The notes beneath the pieces were generated by a model that had not been told where the DNA came from, searched no databases, and saw only the letters and a program-made list of their open reading frames with translations. A program made the translations under genes and the position numbers. Shown here piece by piece: positions 35,365 through 44,784 of a DNA stretch of 64,000 nt (position 1 is the first letter of the stretch; each line of letters starts with the position of its first letter). Where the stretch lies: assembly GCF_001423905.1 (NCBI RefSeq), contig NZ_LMPQ01000010.1, forward strand, positions 179,075-243,074, written 5' to 3'. Origin of the DNA: Frigoribacterium sp. Leaf186 (GTDB lineage Bacteria > Actinomycetota > Actinomycetes > Actinomycetales > Microbacteriaceae).

Positions 35365-35880
35365 GTGGTGATGAGACGTCGATCACAGCGGATGAAGACC
35401 TTGAGTGGTTCTCTCGTTCTCCTCGTGCTCCTGTCGGGTTGCGCGTCTGGACCGTCGGAGCGTGGTGGCCAGTCACGCGATGACGCCACGGCGGCACTCG
35501 AAGCTCTCGGGTTCGCCGATGTCGACATCCAGTTGTCGAAGTCCTACAACGGGTTCCAGGCGACGACGGCCACCCGGGTCTTCGTGTCACTCCCGTCGAC
35601 GGCCACCGTCACCGATCAGGAGGCGGTCATGAGGTACCTGTTCGACACGGCGTGGTCCGTCGACGACCGTCGACCGAACTCGTCGATCGGAGTCGGATTC
35701 CTCGATCCCCTCTCGTCCACCAACTGGTACCAGGTCGGGGTCGACGCGGGGCTCCCGCTCTAAGACTCGAACGGCGGCCCTGCCTCACCGCGCATCGAGG
35801 TCGAGGACGCCACGCAGACCCTCGGGCCATGGCCGGGCGACGTGCCCACCCTGCCCGCCGGGGCGATCACCCTGCCCTGA
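35365..35880 (+). pseudogene. Lipoprotein paralogue 3, interrupted by an in-frame TAA
   Basis: The frame begins GTG at 35365 (AAAGGG 6 nt upstream), has a lipoprotein signal ending LLSGC, and reads 132 residues to TAA at 35761-35763. In the same frame after the stop it goes on DSNGGPASPRIEVEDATQTL then GPWPGDVPTLPAGAITLP to TGA at 35878-35880, matching the end of paralogue 1. Where paralogue 1 has Ser (GLPLSD), this gene has the stop, as a TCA-to-TAA change would give. So it is a recent nonsense pseudogene of 172 codons, or a truncated 132-residue protein, or rarely read through. Confidence 0.85.
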
Positions 35881-35906
35881 GCCCCCTACCCGGTCGTCGG
35901 GCGGCT

Positions 35907-35977
35907 GAGGTCGCACCACCGTCGCGTCGTCGAACCATCACGGGCGTGGTTCGATGACGCGAGCGTGGTGCGACCTC
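35907..35977. terminator. 71-bp inverted repeat after the lipoprotein array
   Basis: Arms of 31 nt (GAGGTCGCACCACCGTCGCG...) pair with three mismatches around a 9-nt loop. It shares GTCGCACC with the family at 36039-36104 but differs inside. Lies between convergent genes. Confidence 0.75.
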
Positions 35978-36038
35978 GGCCCCGGGTCCCCTCGCGCGTC
36001 GTACACGCTCGACCTGCGTCCCGGGCGACCAGCACGCC

Positions 36039-36087
36039 GTCGCACCGCCGACTGAACGTCGCACCGCCGATGGAGGCGGTGCGACGT

Positions 36088-36104
<17 letters not shown>
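36039..36104. repeat. 66-bp inverted repeat, GTCGCACCG family copy 3
   Basis: GTCGCACCGCCGACTGAACG (36039-36058) and its inverted partner end at 36104. The right arm overlaps the last codons and stop of the histidine-kinase gene (LRRTVR then stop), so the repeat forms the end of that protein. Confidence 0.8.
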
Positions 36105-37880
<1,776 letters not shown>

Positions 37881-37884
<4 letters not shown>

Positions 37885-38549
37885 GCGCTCATCCGGTAGC
37901 CGAGACCGCGGACGGTGTGGATCAGGCGGGGGCCGTGGGTCTCCATCTTGCGGCGGAGGGCGCTGAGGTGCACCTCGACGAGGTTGGGGTCGTAGACGTC
38001 GTAGCCCCAGACCTGGGTGAGGATCTGCGTCTTCGAGACGGTGCGTCCGCGGCTCTCGGCGAGGAACCCCAGCAGGCGGAACTCGGTCGCGGTGAGGTCG
38101 AGCGGTTCGCCGCCGCGCGTGATGCGGGCCGCCTCGGGGTCGACCACGAGGTCACCGACCTCGATCACGGACGGGATGCGACCTCGACGGCGCAGCACGG
38201 CCGTGACGCGCGCGATGAGCTCGGCCACGGCGAAGGGCTTGACCACGTAGTCGTCGACGCCCTCCGAGAAGCCGCGCAGCCGGTCGTCGACCTCGTCGCG
38301 CGCCGTCAGCATGACGACGGCGGCGTCGGAGGAGGTGCGGATCGTGCTCGCCAGGCGGATGCCGCTCGCGCCGGGCAGCATCCAGTCGAGCACCACGAGG
38401 TCGGGCACGAACGCCTTGAGCTGCTCGGGCAGGTCGGAGCCGTCGGCCAGGCCGCGCACGGCGAAGCCCTCGGCACCGAACGCGGTGACGACGGCGGTGC
38501 GGATGGTCTCGTCGTCGTCGATCACGAGGACACGGGCGGGGCTGAGCAT
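37881..38549 (-). CDS. OmpR-family response regulator
   Basis: A 222-residue regulator. Receiver domain VLVIDDDETIRTAVVTAFG (acid pair at 10-12), phospho-Asp in LVVLDWMLPG, MLTARDE and VDDYVVKPF (Lys), then a winged helix DNA-binding domain (LTATEFRLLGFLAESRGRTVSKTQILTQVWGYDVYDPNLVEVHLSALRRKM, quoted in part). Upstream of the kinase in a two-gene operon. Start set by -10 box TACCGT (38556-38561) 6 nt before ATG. Next to a T7SS locus, but any link is speculation. Confidence 0.94.
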
Positions 38550-38555
38550 CCACGC

Positions 38556-38561
38556 ACGGTA
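38556..38561 (-). promoter_or_regulatory. -10 box of leaderless two-component operon
   Basis: TACCGT on the minus strand, 6 nt before the ATG at 38549. Confidence 0.6.
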
Positions 38562-38660
38562 GGTGCGGCGGGTGGGCGGAGGCTATGGACGGGCTGTGCG
38601 GCAACTCCGAGATCGAACGCTACCTCGCCCAAAACGGGCTATTGCCTACAGGAGACAGAC

Positions 38661-38765
38661 ATGGGCGCGATCGACGACGTCGTATCTCAGCAGCTAGGGG
38701 CTCGCTATCTCGTGGCCTCCTCCAACCAGTCGTTCAGCTCGTCGCGTTCACTTACGGGGTCTTGA
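38661..38765 (+). CDS. Possible 34-residue small protein or gene remnant
   Basis: MGAIDDVVSQQLGARYLVAS and a Ser-rich tail. AGGAGACAG lies about 6 nt before the ATG, a strong Shine-Dalgarno. It overlaps the 3' end of the RelA-like gene on the other strand, at the island edge, so it may be the cut-off start of a gene disrupted when the island inserted. No family recognised. Confidence 0.3.
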   Translation: MGAIDDVVSQQLGARYLVASSNQSFSSSRSLTGS

Positions 38766-40174
38766 ACTAGGCCGTACTTCAAGGCCCTGGCGAAGAACCA
38801 GTCAGCAAGTATGCGACCTATGGCGCTTTTGTCTAGACCAGGTCGAAGATTCTGCGAAAAGTACAAAGATTTAAAGATGTAATCGAGGTTGCTTCGAGAT
38901 GGGACGAAGTCTTGCCCTGAGACTTCGTCTCGCACACGCTTCGCAAGCTGATTTATTTGGCTGATTCCGAGGATGCCGTCCTCAAGTCCCAGCTCTACCC
39001 ACACAGCCGGGGACAAAGCGTCGACAACAAAGTCGAGTGTTTTAGACATTTTTTCCGAACTCAGAAGGGGAACGCCCGAATCATGCTGCCTCAAAGTATT
39101 TACAACGAGCGGCACACCTTCGGGCGGGGTCCCCGAGCTTGCAGCTGCTTCTCGCTCCGACGCCACAAGAGTTGAAGGGAAGTTCGCCGGCAACACCCTT
39201 CCAGGTGGAATGTCGACAATGGAAACGTCCGGAACTGCAGCCCGAATGAGTTCTTTGAAAGTCCCGAACCCACCCCAGTTTGCAGTCACCTCCCGACCAA
39301 AATTGGCCTGGACTTGCCAGGCGACTTGGGCAAGCGAGGCAGGCTTTGTAAGCGCCCCTACCACTTTTCGCGCTTCGGCTACGAGCGCTTCCCGTACATC
39401 CTCGACCGCCGTTGGCTTCACGTCATCGTGGCTGTCCGACGCGACTCGCTCGTCCGGTTCACCCGTAGCATCTCTCTGCGCAAGCTCATCAAGCTCATTC
39501 CGGAGATCCTGGGCCAAGTCATCGACGGTAGCCAAGAGGTCCGCCATACGCTTGGCAAACTTCGTCACCAACTGTGGCATGTGGCTACCGGGTTTGTATG
39601 TGTCCTCGTGTGTTAGTTCACCCCAGCTATCTTGCAGCAGAGTCCTCACTTGCAACTCGCCTCGGGCCGGACTCCAACCATTCCTAGCTTGGATCAGCGT
39701 ATGCAAGTTGATGTGGTACGCCCGATATCCAGAGTCCTTCGCATGGTTCTTCTCACTTTTGGGATCTATACAAAGCCCGGCAGGCATTTCGTCTACGTCG
39801 ACATATTCAAGTGCGACAATGATATTCTTGAATGTGCGGACGTCCACGAGATTGTTGCACGTGACTCGCACACCAACGAGATCGTCAATCACGCTGAGGA
39901 TGTCTTCGAGCTTACTGATGTCATGCACATATCGCTCGTTCAGCATTTTGTTCCAGAGCCTGGTTGCGTCCTTAATACGCGAGTGTGAGACTCGGATTCT
40001 CAATCGGTCGACGTCACTGAGTTCTTGATCCAAGATCTCGTTGAGGACACGTGTAAATGTGTCCCTCGCGGGCTGTAAGCGACTCTTAGATAACGAGTCG
40101 TACCACTCTGCAAACTCGTCGTAGGTAAAAGGAAATGAGCCCACAGGTACGGGTTGCTTTTTTGACGCTGACAC
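38705..40174 (-). CDS. RelA/SpoT-domain protein with LOTUS-like region
   Basis: A 489-residue protein. Residues about 20-220 form a RelA/SpoT-type nucleotide pyrophosphokinase domain: HSRIKDATRLWNKM (64-77), GVRVTC, DSGYRAYHINLH (147-158, pyrophosphate acceptor side) and GELQVRTLLQDSWGELTHE (172-190). After an acidic linker, residues about 278-328 (LAQVAWQVQANFGREVTANW...FKELIRAAVPDVSIV) resemble an OST-HTH/LOTUS RNA-binding fold; the last 120 residues are helical and unknown. It may act as a toxic small alarmone synthetase or tRNA pyrophosphokinase in phage defence. GTG at 40174 is preferred (GGAGG 4 nt upstream); 40216 is the longer option. Confidence 0.75.
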   Translation of the reverse strand: MSASKKQPVPVGSFPFTYDEFAEWYDSLSKSRLQPARDTFTRVLNEILDQELSDVDRLRIRVSHSRIKDATRLWNKMLNERYVHDISKLEDILSVIDDLVGVRVTCNNLVDVRTFKNIIVALEYVDVDEMPAGLCIDPKSEKNHAKDSGYRAYHINLHTLIQARNGWSPARGELQVRTLLQDSWGELTHEDTYKPGSHMPQLVTKFAKRMADLLATVDDLAQDLRNELDELAQRDATGEPDERVASDSHDDVKPTAVEDVREALVAEARKVVGALTKPASLAQVAWQVQANFGREVTANWGGFGTFKELIRAAVPDVSIVDIPPGRVLPANFPSTLVASEREAAASSGTPPEGVPLVVNTLRQHDSGVPLLSSEKMSKTLDFVVDALSPAVWVELGLEDGILGISQINQLAKRVRDEVSGQDFVPSRSNLDYIFKSLYFSQNLRPGLDKSAIGRILADWFFARALKYGLVQDPVSERDELNDWLEEATR

Positions 40175-40537
40175 GTCGCCTCCGAGACAGATGTAGTCGC
40201 CTGACCCAGCTGTCACCGAAATGACTGCAGCGCCGACATGGAATTGCCAAAGAGTATGAGGAACGGAACGACATGACGACCCCTCATGCTCACTTCAAAC
40301 GGGTGAAGAGTGGACAGGTCCGGGTGAATTGCGGACGGCGCGAGTTGGCGTCGTCTTCATGCGCTTCTCGGGCGGCCACTAATGGAAAATCCTGGCGGCG
40401 TCGATCTTTTCTGCAAGGCGGCTGCCCTAAGAATTGTCTGAGAGGTTCTCATTACGGCCAGGCGGTGACTGGAAGGACGATGTGCGGTCCCGCCGCGGCG
40501 ATACAAATCAGCAGTGCTAGTCACCCGGGTCCTCGCG
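40175..40537. other. Gene-free low-GC gap
   Basis: A 363-bp stretch upstream of the RelA-like gene. Short open frames exist but lack Shine-Dalgarno sequences, -10 boxes or family likeness. It should hold the promoter of the RelA-like gene. No repeat seen. Confidence 0.5.
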
Positions 40538-40786
40538 TCAGCCGCGGGCGTGGCGCACGTACGCGACGATCGCGTTGGCGTGCCCGTGCCCCAGACCGTG
40601 CTCGGACTTCAGCCACGCCACGACCTGCATGTGCGCGTGCTCGTCGAGGCGTGCGTCGACCAGGTCGAGCCAGTCCTGCATCGGCCGACCGGAGGTGCGC
40701 TCGATGCTCGGGAAGTACGACGCCGGTCCCTTCACGGTCTGGCCGTCGTCGGGCGGTTCGGGTGCCAGGACGCGTCGCTCGGACAT
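40538..40786 (-). CDS. DUF4287 domain protein
   Basis: An 82-residue protein with the DUF4287 signature KGPASYFPSIERTSGRPMQDWLDL and VAWLKSEHGLGHGHANAIVAYVRHA, function unknown; small proteins of this type are common in Actinobacteria. Normal high-GC codon use marks the return to the host backbone after the low-GC island. Start set by -10 box TACCGT (40793-40798), 6 nt upstream of ATG. Confidence 0.88.
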   Translation of the reverse strand: MSERRVLAPEPPDDGQTVKGPASYFPSIERTSGRPMQDWLDLVDARLDEHAHMQVVAWLKSEHGLGHGHANAIVAYVRHARG

Positions 40787-40792
40787 GTCGTG

Positions 40793-40798
40793 ACGGTA
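40793..40798 (-). promoter_or_regulatory. -10 box of leaderless DUF4287 gene
   Basis: TACCGT on the minus strand, 6 nt before the ATG at 40786. A second box on the plus strand (TAGGGT, 40853-40858) serves the divergent gene. Confidence 0.6.
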
Positions 40799-40852
40799 GC
40801 AGCCCGGGACGGTGACAGGCGGGGTCGACGCTTCGCAGCCGCCCGTTTCCCC

Positions 40853-40858
40853 TAGGGT
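40853..40858 (+). promoter_or_regulatory. -10 box of leaderless gene 40865
   Basis: TAGGGT, 6 nt before the ATG at 40865. Confidence 0.6.
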
Positions 40859-40864
40859 CACCTC

Positions 40865-42043
40865 ATGTCGAGGGAACGTCGAAGGCGCCAACTGATCGCC
40901 GGTGGTGTGACGGCGGCCGTCTCCCTCGGGGCGTTCGGCGCCGGAGGCCTGGTGTCGGCCGCCTGGCCGGCGGCATCGGGAGTCGTCGGGGCGGTCAGCT
41001 TCGGAGCGTTCCTGGTCTCGCTCTGGTTCTTCCTGACGGTCGTCGCCGAGCGGGACGGCCCGCCGACGGCGACGACCGCGATGCCGACGAGCCCCACGGC
41101 CCGGCCGGTGAGGCACCTCCGGGAGCCCCCGTTCGTCCCGGTCCTGCGGCGGGTCGACGTCGACGAGACCCTCGACCTGTTGCTCGCCCAGGATCGCGGC
41201 GAGGACGCGACCAGCGACGAACGCGAGGTCGTCGTCGCACTTACGGCCGCAGATCTGGTGACGATGTCGAGCGCCCTGCGGGCCGTCGTCGTCAGCCCCT
41301 TCACGGACGACCGGGACGGACTCTTCCGCGTGTCGTCGTCGACGGCACTCGCCTGGGCGCGCCGAGCGGATCGGGCCGCGAGGAATGCGCCCGCGCCGGG
41401 TCCTCCTGGTGTCGGTTCGGTGGGGGTGCGACGCATCGGCTGGACGGCCTGGGCCCTCGAGCAGGACCACCCGGTCGGGGTCGGAGCGGCTCCGGACCCG
41501 TGGTTCGCCGTCCGGGTCGATCAGCTCCACTTCGTCGCGGACGCGGTCCGGCGCGTGGCCAAGGCGGGGCCACCGGCCGGTCGGCCGGCAGCCGACGTGC
41601 CCGGACTCGACGAGGCGGTGGTCCACGAGGTGGCGTCGCGTCTGTCCCTCGTCCTCCGGGGCGCCTCGGTGTCCGACCCGCGCCCCGTTCCCGCTCCGCC
41701 CACCGGTAGGCGCGTGTCTCCACCGCCTGTCCTGGCCGACGTCACGTGGGGGCTCGAGCCGTCGGACGTCCGAAGTCGCCTCCGCCCCGACCTCAGCTAT
41801 CGGCCCTTGGTCTGGCTCGGCTCCGGCCACCCCGACTTCTCTGCCGGCGAGGCGACCCTCGACGGAGTCCTGCTGGGGGCGATCTGCTCACGAGCAGGGA
41901 ACGGGGACGGCCGCGACCGGGTCGAGCTCCGCTTCTGGGCGCAGGTCGACCTCGGCGATCTCGTCGCACCCGGTGACCCGGTGACGCTGCTCGAGGGGGA
42001 ACGCACGGTGGCCCGCGGCGTCGTGGTGGACGGCACGACTTAA
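40865..42043 (+). CDS. Hypothetical membrane-anchored protein
   Basis: A 392-residue protein of no recognised family. Two hydrophobic segments at the N-terminus (LIAGGVTAAVSLGAFGAGGLVSA and ASGVVGAVSFGAFLVSLWFFLTVVA, residues about 10-62) followed by a long soluble part with many charged residues and no known motif. Probably anchored with the bulk in the cytoplasm. Leaderless start (TAGGGT 6 nt upstream). Near the island edge, but codon use is that of the host. Confidence 0.7.
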   Translation: MSRERRRRQLIAGGVTAAVSLGAFGAGGLVSAAWPAASGVVGAVSFGAFLVSLWFFLTVVAERDGPPTATTAMPTSPTARPVRHLREPPFVPVLRRVDVDETLDLLLAQDRGEDATSDEREVVVALTAADLVTMSSALRAVVVSPFTDDRDGLFRVSSSTALAWARRADRAARNAPAPGPPGVGSVGVRRIGWTAWALEQDHPVGVGAAPDPWFAVRVDQLHFVADAVRRVAKAGPPAGRPAADVPGLDEAVVHEVASRLSLVLRGASVSDPRPVPAPPTGRRVSPPPVLADVTWGLEPSDVRSRLRPDLSYRPLVWLGSGHPDFSAGEATLDGVLLGAICSRAGNGDGRDRVELRFWAQVDLGDLVAPGDPVTLLEGERTVARGVVVDGTT

Positions 42044-42144
42044 GCCCCGCTTCAGATTCGCTTCCGAGAGTGGTGCTTGCCGGCGGGAACGACCCGACCG
42101 CCAGCCGCACCGCGGCTGGCCCGGCACCGAGATCTGGAGACACC

Positions 42145-43038
42145 ATGGCGAAGGACATCACCCCCGGCGGCCGCGACGACGACCGTTTCGACGACAACGC
42201 CCCCTCGCAGGACGACGCATGGGCCGAGCGCCTCCGCCGCGAGGACGAGGACGAGGACGCCCGCGCGACGACCGAGCTGCCCGCCGCGGCACCCGGTCAG
42301 CCGACCGCCCCGACCCGACCGATCGTCGCGGACGACCAGCGCACCCGCGAACTGCCCACCGAGGGCAGTGCGTTCCGCGCCGAGTCGAGCACGCGCCGCC
42401 GCCCGAAGAAGGGCCTGCTCGTCGGCATCGGCATCGCGGCGGCCGGCCTCGCGCTGGTCGGCACGAGCGCGGCCGTCGCCGTCTCGAACGCCGACGGTTC
42501 GACCGTCAGCGCCTCGTCGACCGCGACCCCCGGCCAGGACGACACCACCGACCCGTCCGACGGCGCCACCGAGGCACCGACGGACGCACCGACCCCGCCG
42601 ACCCCCGGTGACGAGGCCGACGGCAGCGGTCCCGCCGAGGGCACCGGTCCCGACGGCAAGACGTTGCCGACCCCGGGCACCGGCCCCGACGGCGAAGCCC
42701 TGCCCGACCCCGGCACGGGGCCTGACGGCAAGGCGCTGCCGACCCCCGGCACCGGCCCCGACGGCAAGGCCCTGCCGACCCCCGGCACCGGCCCCGACGG
42801 CGAAGCCCTGCCCGACCCCGCCGACGGCGCTCCGGCCGACGGCCCTGCGGACGGTGGCCCGAAGGGCCCCGGGCACGGCCACGGCCCCGCCGGCAAGGGC
42901 GGACCCGAGAAGGACGCGGACGGCGGAGACGACTCCGACCGCCCGACCCCGCCGACCGACGCACCGACCCCTCCCACGGACGCCCCGACGCCCACGGACG
43001 CCGCGACGCCCGGCATCGAAGAGGGCTCGGGCTCGTAG
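42145..43038 (+). CDS. Membrane protein with GTGPDG repeats
   Basis: A 297-residue protein of no known family. The first ~85 residues are acidic and charged, then one transmembrane segment KGLLVGIGIAAAGLALVGTS (about 91-112), then an outside region rich in Thr/Pro/Asp with five 12-residue units of GTGPDG[KE][AT]LP[TD]P (about residues 166-225), then a Gly/Pro/His/Lys part and a PTPPTDAP tail. Likely a cell-wall-spanning or surface-exposed stalk; the repeat number may vary. ATG at 42145, with GGAGA about 6 nt upstream. Confidence 0.65.
   Translation: MAKDITPGGRDDDRFDDNAPSQDDAWAERLRREDEDEDARATTELPAAAPGQPTAPTRPIVADDQRTRELPTEGSAFRAESSTRRRPKKGLLVGIGIAAAGLALVGTSAAVAVSNADGSTVSASSTATPGQDDTTDPSDGATEAPTDAPTPPTPGDEADGSGPAEGTGPDGKTLPTPGTGPDGEALPDPGTGPDGKALPTPGTGPDGKALPTPGTGPDGEALPDPADGAPADGPADGGPKGPGHGHGPAGKGGPEKDADGGDDSDRPTPPTDAPTPPTDAPTPTDAATPGIEEGSGS
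42640..42819. repeat. Five 36-bp in-frame tandem repeats
   Basis: GGCACCGGCCCCGACGGC-type units, five times 36 bp, each coding GTGPDG[KE][AT]LP[TD]P. In-frame coding repeat, not CRISPR (no spacers). Confidence 0.9.
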
Positions 43039-43047
43039 GCCGCCCGG

Positions 43048-43071
43048 CCCCTGCGGCCCGAACCGCAGGGG
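43048..43071. terminator. CCCCTGCGG hairpin between convergent genes
   Basis: 9-bp perfect arms (43048-43056, 43063-43071) with a 6-nt loop, ten bases after the stop of the repeat protein. Typical GC-rich terminator stem with no U-run. Confidence 0.6.
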
Positions 43072-43078
43072 TCCGCAC

Positions 43079-43140
43079 GAACCGCCGGCGTCCGCCAGAA
43101 CCGCCGGCGACCGTCAGAACCGTCGGCGTCCGTCAGAACC
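43079..43140. repeat. 19-bp tandem repeat running into the next gene's stop
   Basis: Three full units of about GAACCGCCGGCGTCCGCCA and part of a fourth. The stop codon of the gene at 43133 lies within it. Confidence 0.75.
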
Positions 43141-44629
43141 GCGTGGTGATGCCGCCCTCGACCACGGGCGGCACCCCACGGCGGTCGGCCGCGCCCCGCA
43201 CCGTGGCGATCTCGGTCCACTTGTCGATCGTGGTGCAGGGGTGCGAGACGCCGAGCCGCACCAGGTCGCCGACCTGCAGGCCGGACGACGGGTCGAGCCG
43301 CAAGAAGGCGTGCTGGTCGTTGAGCGCCGACACGTGCGACCCGTCGAGCACCCCCGGGAGGCGCCGATCGGCCGCCTGAGGACGCCACGCCTCGAGCGCC
43401 ACCGGGAACCCCTCGTCGTCGGAGGTGTCGCGACGGCCGACGTTCAACAAGGCCAGGCCGGGCTCGGGACGCGACACCACCGACGCCCACAGCTCGAGGG
43501 CCGGTCGGAACGCAGGCCCGGCCGCGAGCCCGGTCCGCCGAGGCCCGGGCCCGGCGGGCACCCCGCCCGAGCGCCCGGCCCCGAATCCCTCGACGAGGCC
43601 GTCGAGCCCGGTCAGCTCGCCGTCGGTCGGCCCGCCCATCTCGCGATCGGCCTGCGCCCCGGCCGAACCGTCGCCGACGACCACCGTGACGTCGGGGTCG
43701 ACGCCACCCGCGCCTCCTGGGCCGTCGGCCGTCGTGCCGCGCGCGGAGGGCGTCAGCCGTCGGTAGAGGTCGTGGTCGTGGGCGACGTACGAGCCCGACC
43801 TCAGGACGACCCGCGTGCGCGGGCCCTGCAGCCCCGAGGGGTCGTGCCGGCCGCCGAGCACGGCGACGACGCGGTCGAAGTAGACGCTGCCGCCCGCGGT
43901 GAGCACGACGTCGTGGCCGGAGGCCAGCCAGTCGTCGAACGCCGGCGCCCCGATGCCGTCGAGCACGTCGAGCAGACCCCTGAGGTAGTCGTCGACCACG
44001 GCGAGGCCCGCGTCGTCGACGTCGTGCGTGAGGGCGCCCTCGTAACCGGCGACCCCGGCCAGCACGAGGTGCGGAGCGGCCGCCACGGCCTCGGCCACGA
44101 GCAGCGCCTCGCGCACGGAGCGAGCGCCCGTCCGCCCGAGCGGCGACCCGAACTCGACCAGCACGGCCAACGGCCGCTCGGCCTCGCCCCGAGCCAGGCC
44201 GGCGTCGACCAACCGCACCGTCTCGACCGAGTCGACCCACATCAGCACGTCGGCCCCGGGGGCGGCGAGCGCCGCCAGGGTCGCGGGGGCGAAGGCGGTG
44301 CCCGCCATGACGACGGTCGGCACCCCGGCCTCGCGCGCCACGGCGACCTGGAAGGCCGTCGCGAGCGTGATGCCCCACGCCCCGGCGTCGAGCTGCTGCC
44401 GCCAGATCTCGGGCGCCATCGTCGTCTTGCCGTGCGGCGCCAGGTCGACGCCGGCCTCCCGACACCAGGCGGCCATGGTGTCGACGTTGTGGGCGAGGGC
44501 GTCGAGGTCGAGGGTCAGCAGCGGGGTCGCGAGGTCGATCAGCGGCACGGGACGCGGTTCGCGACCGAAGCCGACCTTGCTGGTCGACGGGTGGGCCGGG
44601 GTCGACGGTGCCAGGGGCGAGGTGGTCAT
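43133..44629 (-). CDS. D-serine dehydratase-like PLP enzyme
   Basis: A 498-residue enzyme of the fold-type III (alanine-racemase-like) D-serine deaminase / D-threonine aldolase group. LAPHGKTTMAPEIW (Lys near residue 67) carries the PLP lysine, and VGDLVRLGVSHPCTTIDKW near the C-terminus has the His and Cys that bind zinc in D-serine dehydratases. The region about residues 275-375 is Gly/Pro/Asp-rich and longer than usual, partly encoded over a decamer copy (43700). It likely removes D-amino acids. It lies divergent from ridA (155-bp gap). GGAAGG 4 nt upstream of ATG. Confidence 0.8.
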   Translation of the reverse strand: MTTSPLAPSTPAHPSTSKVGFGREPRPVPLIDLATPLLTLDLDALAHNVDTMAAWCREAGVDLAPHGKTTMAPEIWRQQLDAGAWGITLATAFQVAVAREAGVPTVVMAGTAFAPATLAALAAPGADVLMWVDSVETVRLVDAGLARGEAERPLAVLVEFGSPLGRTGARSVREALLVAEAVAAAPHLVLAGVAGYEGALTHDVDDAGLAVVDDYLRGLLDVLDGIGAPAFDDWLASGHDVVLTAGGSVYFDRVVAVLGGRHDPSGLQGPRTRVVLRSGSYVAHDHDLYRRLTPSARGTTADGPGGAGGVDPDVTVVVGDGSAGAQADREMGGPTDGELTGLDGLVEGFGAGRSGGVPAGPGPRRTGLAAGPAFRPALELWASVVSRPEPGLALLNVGRRDTSDDEGFPVALEAWRPQAADRRLPGVLDGSHVSALNDQHAFLRLDPSSGLQVGDLVRLGVSHPCTTIDKWTEIATVRGAADRRGVPPVVEGGITTRF

Positions 44630-44680
44630 GGTGCCTTCCGACGGGCGGGTGGAGGGGTGGAGCGCTCAGGCCGTGAGTCG

Positions 44681-44706
44681 GTGCCTGACGGTAGCTTGGC
44701 AGGCAC
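44681..44706. promoter_or_regulatory. GTGCCTG...CAGGCAC inverted repeat upstream of ridA
   Basis: 7-bp perfect arms, 12 nt apart, in the divergent promoter gap of the PLP enzyme and RidA genes. TAGCTT in the loop may be a -10 element, so the repeat could be an operator. Confidence 0.35.
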
Positions 44707-44784
44707 CCCCGACACGCGACACATCACCCGGGGGGCGCATCCACCATCGAGCACCACCACGACAGAGCAGAGAAGAGCAGACCC

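Larger units (their letters stand above)
33480..35880. other. Lower-GC toxin/lipoprotein segment
   Basis: By eye, GC is about 60-63% here against about 70-74% on either side. It spans the hydrolase domain and three lipoprotein genes. The edge falls inside the effector gene, as expected for exchange of a toxin end with its immunity genes. Confidence 0.5.
38585..40537. other. Low-GC island
   Basis: A stretch visibly richer in A+T (roughly half) than the ~71% GC around it. It holds one sure gene (RelA/SpoT-domain protein) and the 300-odd bases upstream of it (40175-40537) in which I see no convincing gene. No integrase, flanking direct repeats or tRNA end was found, so its boundaries are approximate. 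Confidence 0.6.

Noticed and set aside
35365..35763. Third lipoprotein as a normal 132-residue gene
   Set aside because: The frame after the stop continues with the conserved family ending, so a nonsense mutation explains it better.
38585..40537. Prophage or insertion sequence
   Set aside because: No integrase, transposase, terminal inverted repeats or tRNA target was found, only lower GC content.
40273..40815. A 180-codon frame upstream of the RelA-like gene
   Set aside because: No Shine-Dalgarno or -10 box, Arg/Ala-rich end antisense to the DUF4287 gene, no family likeness.
42640..42819. CRISPR-like array
   Set aside because: Units are contiguous, in frame and have no spacers; it is a coding tandem repeat. 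No CRISPR or cas gene was seen anywhere.
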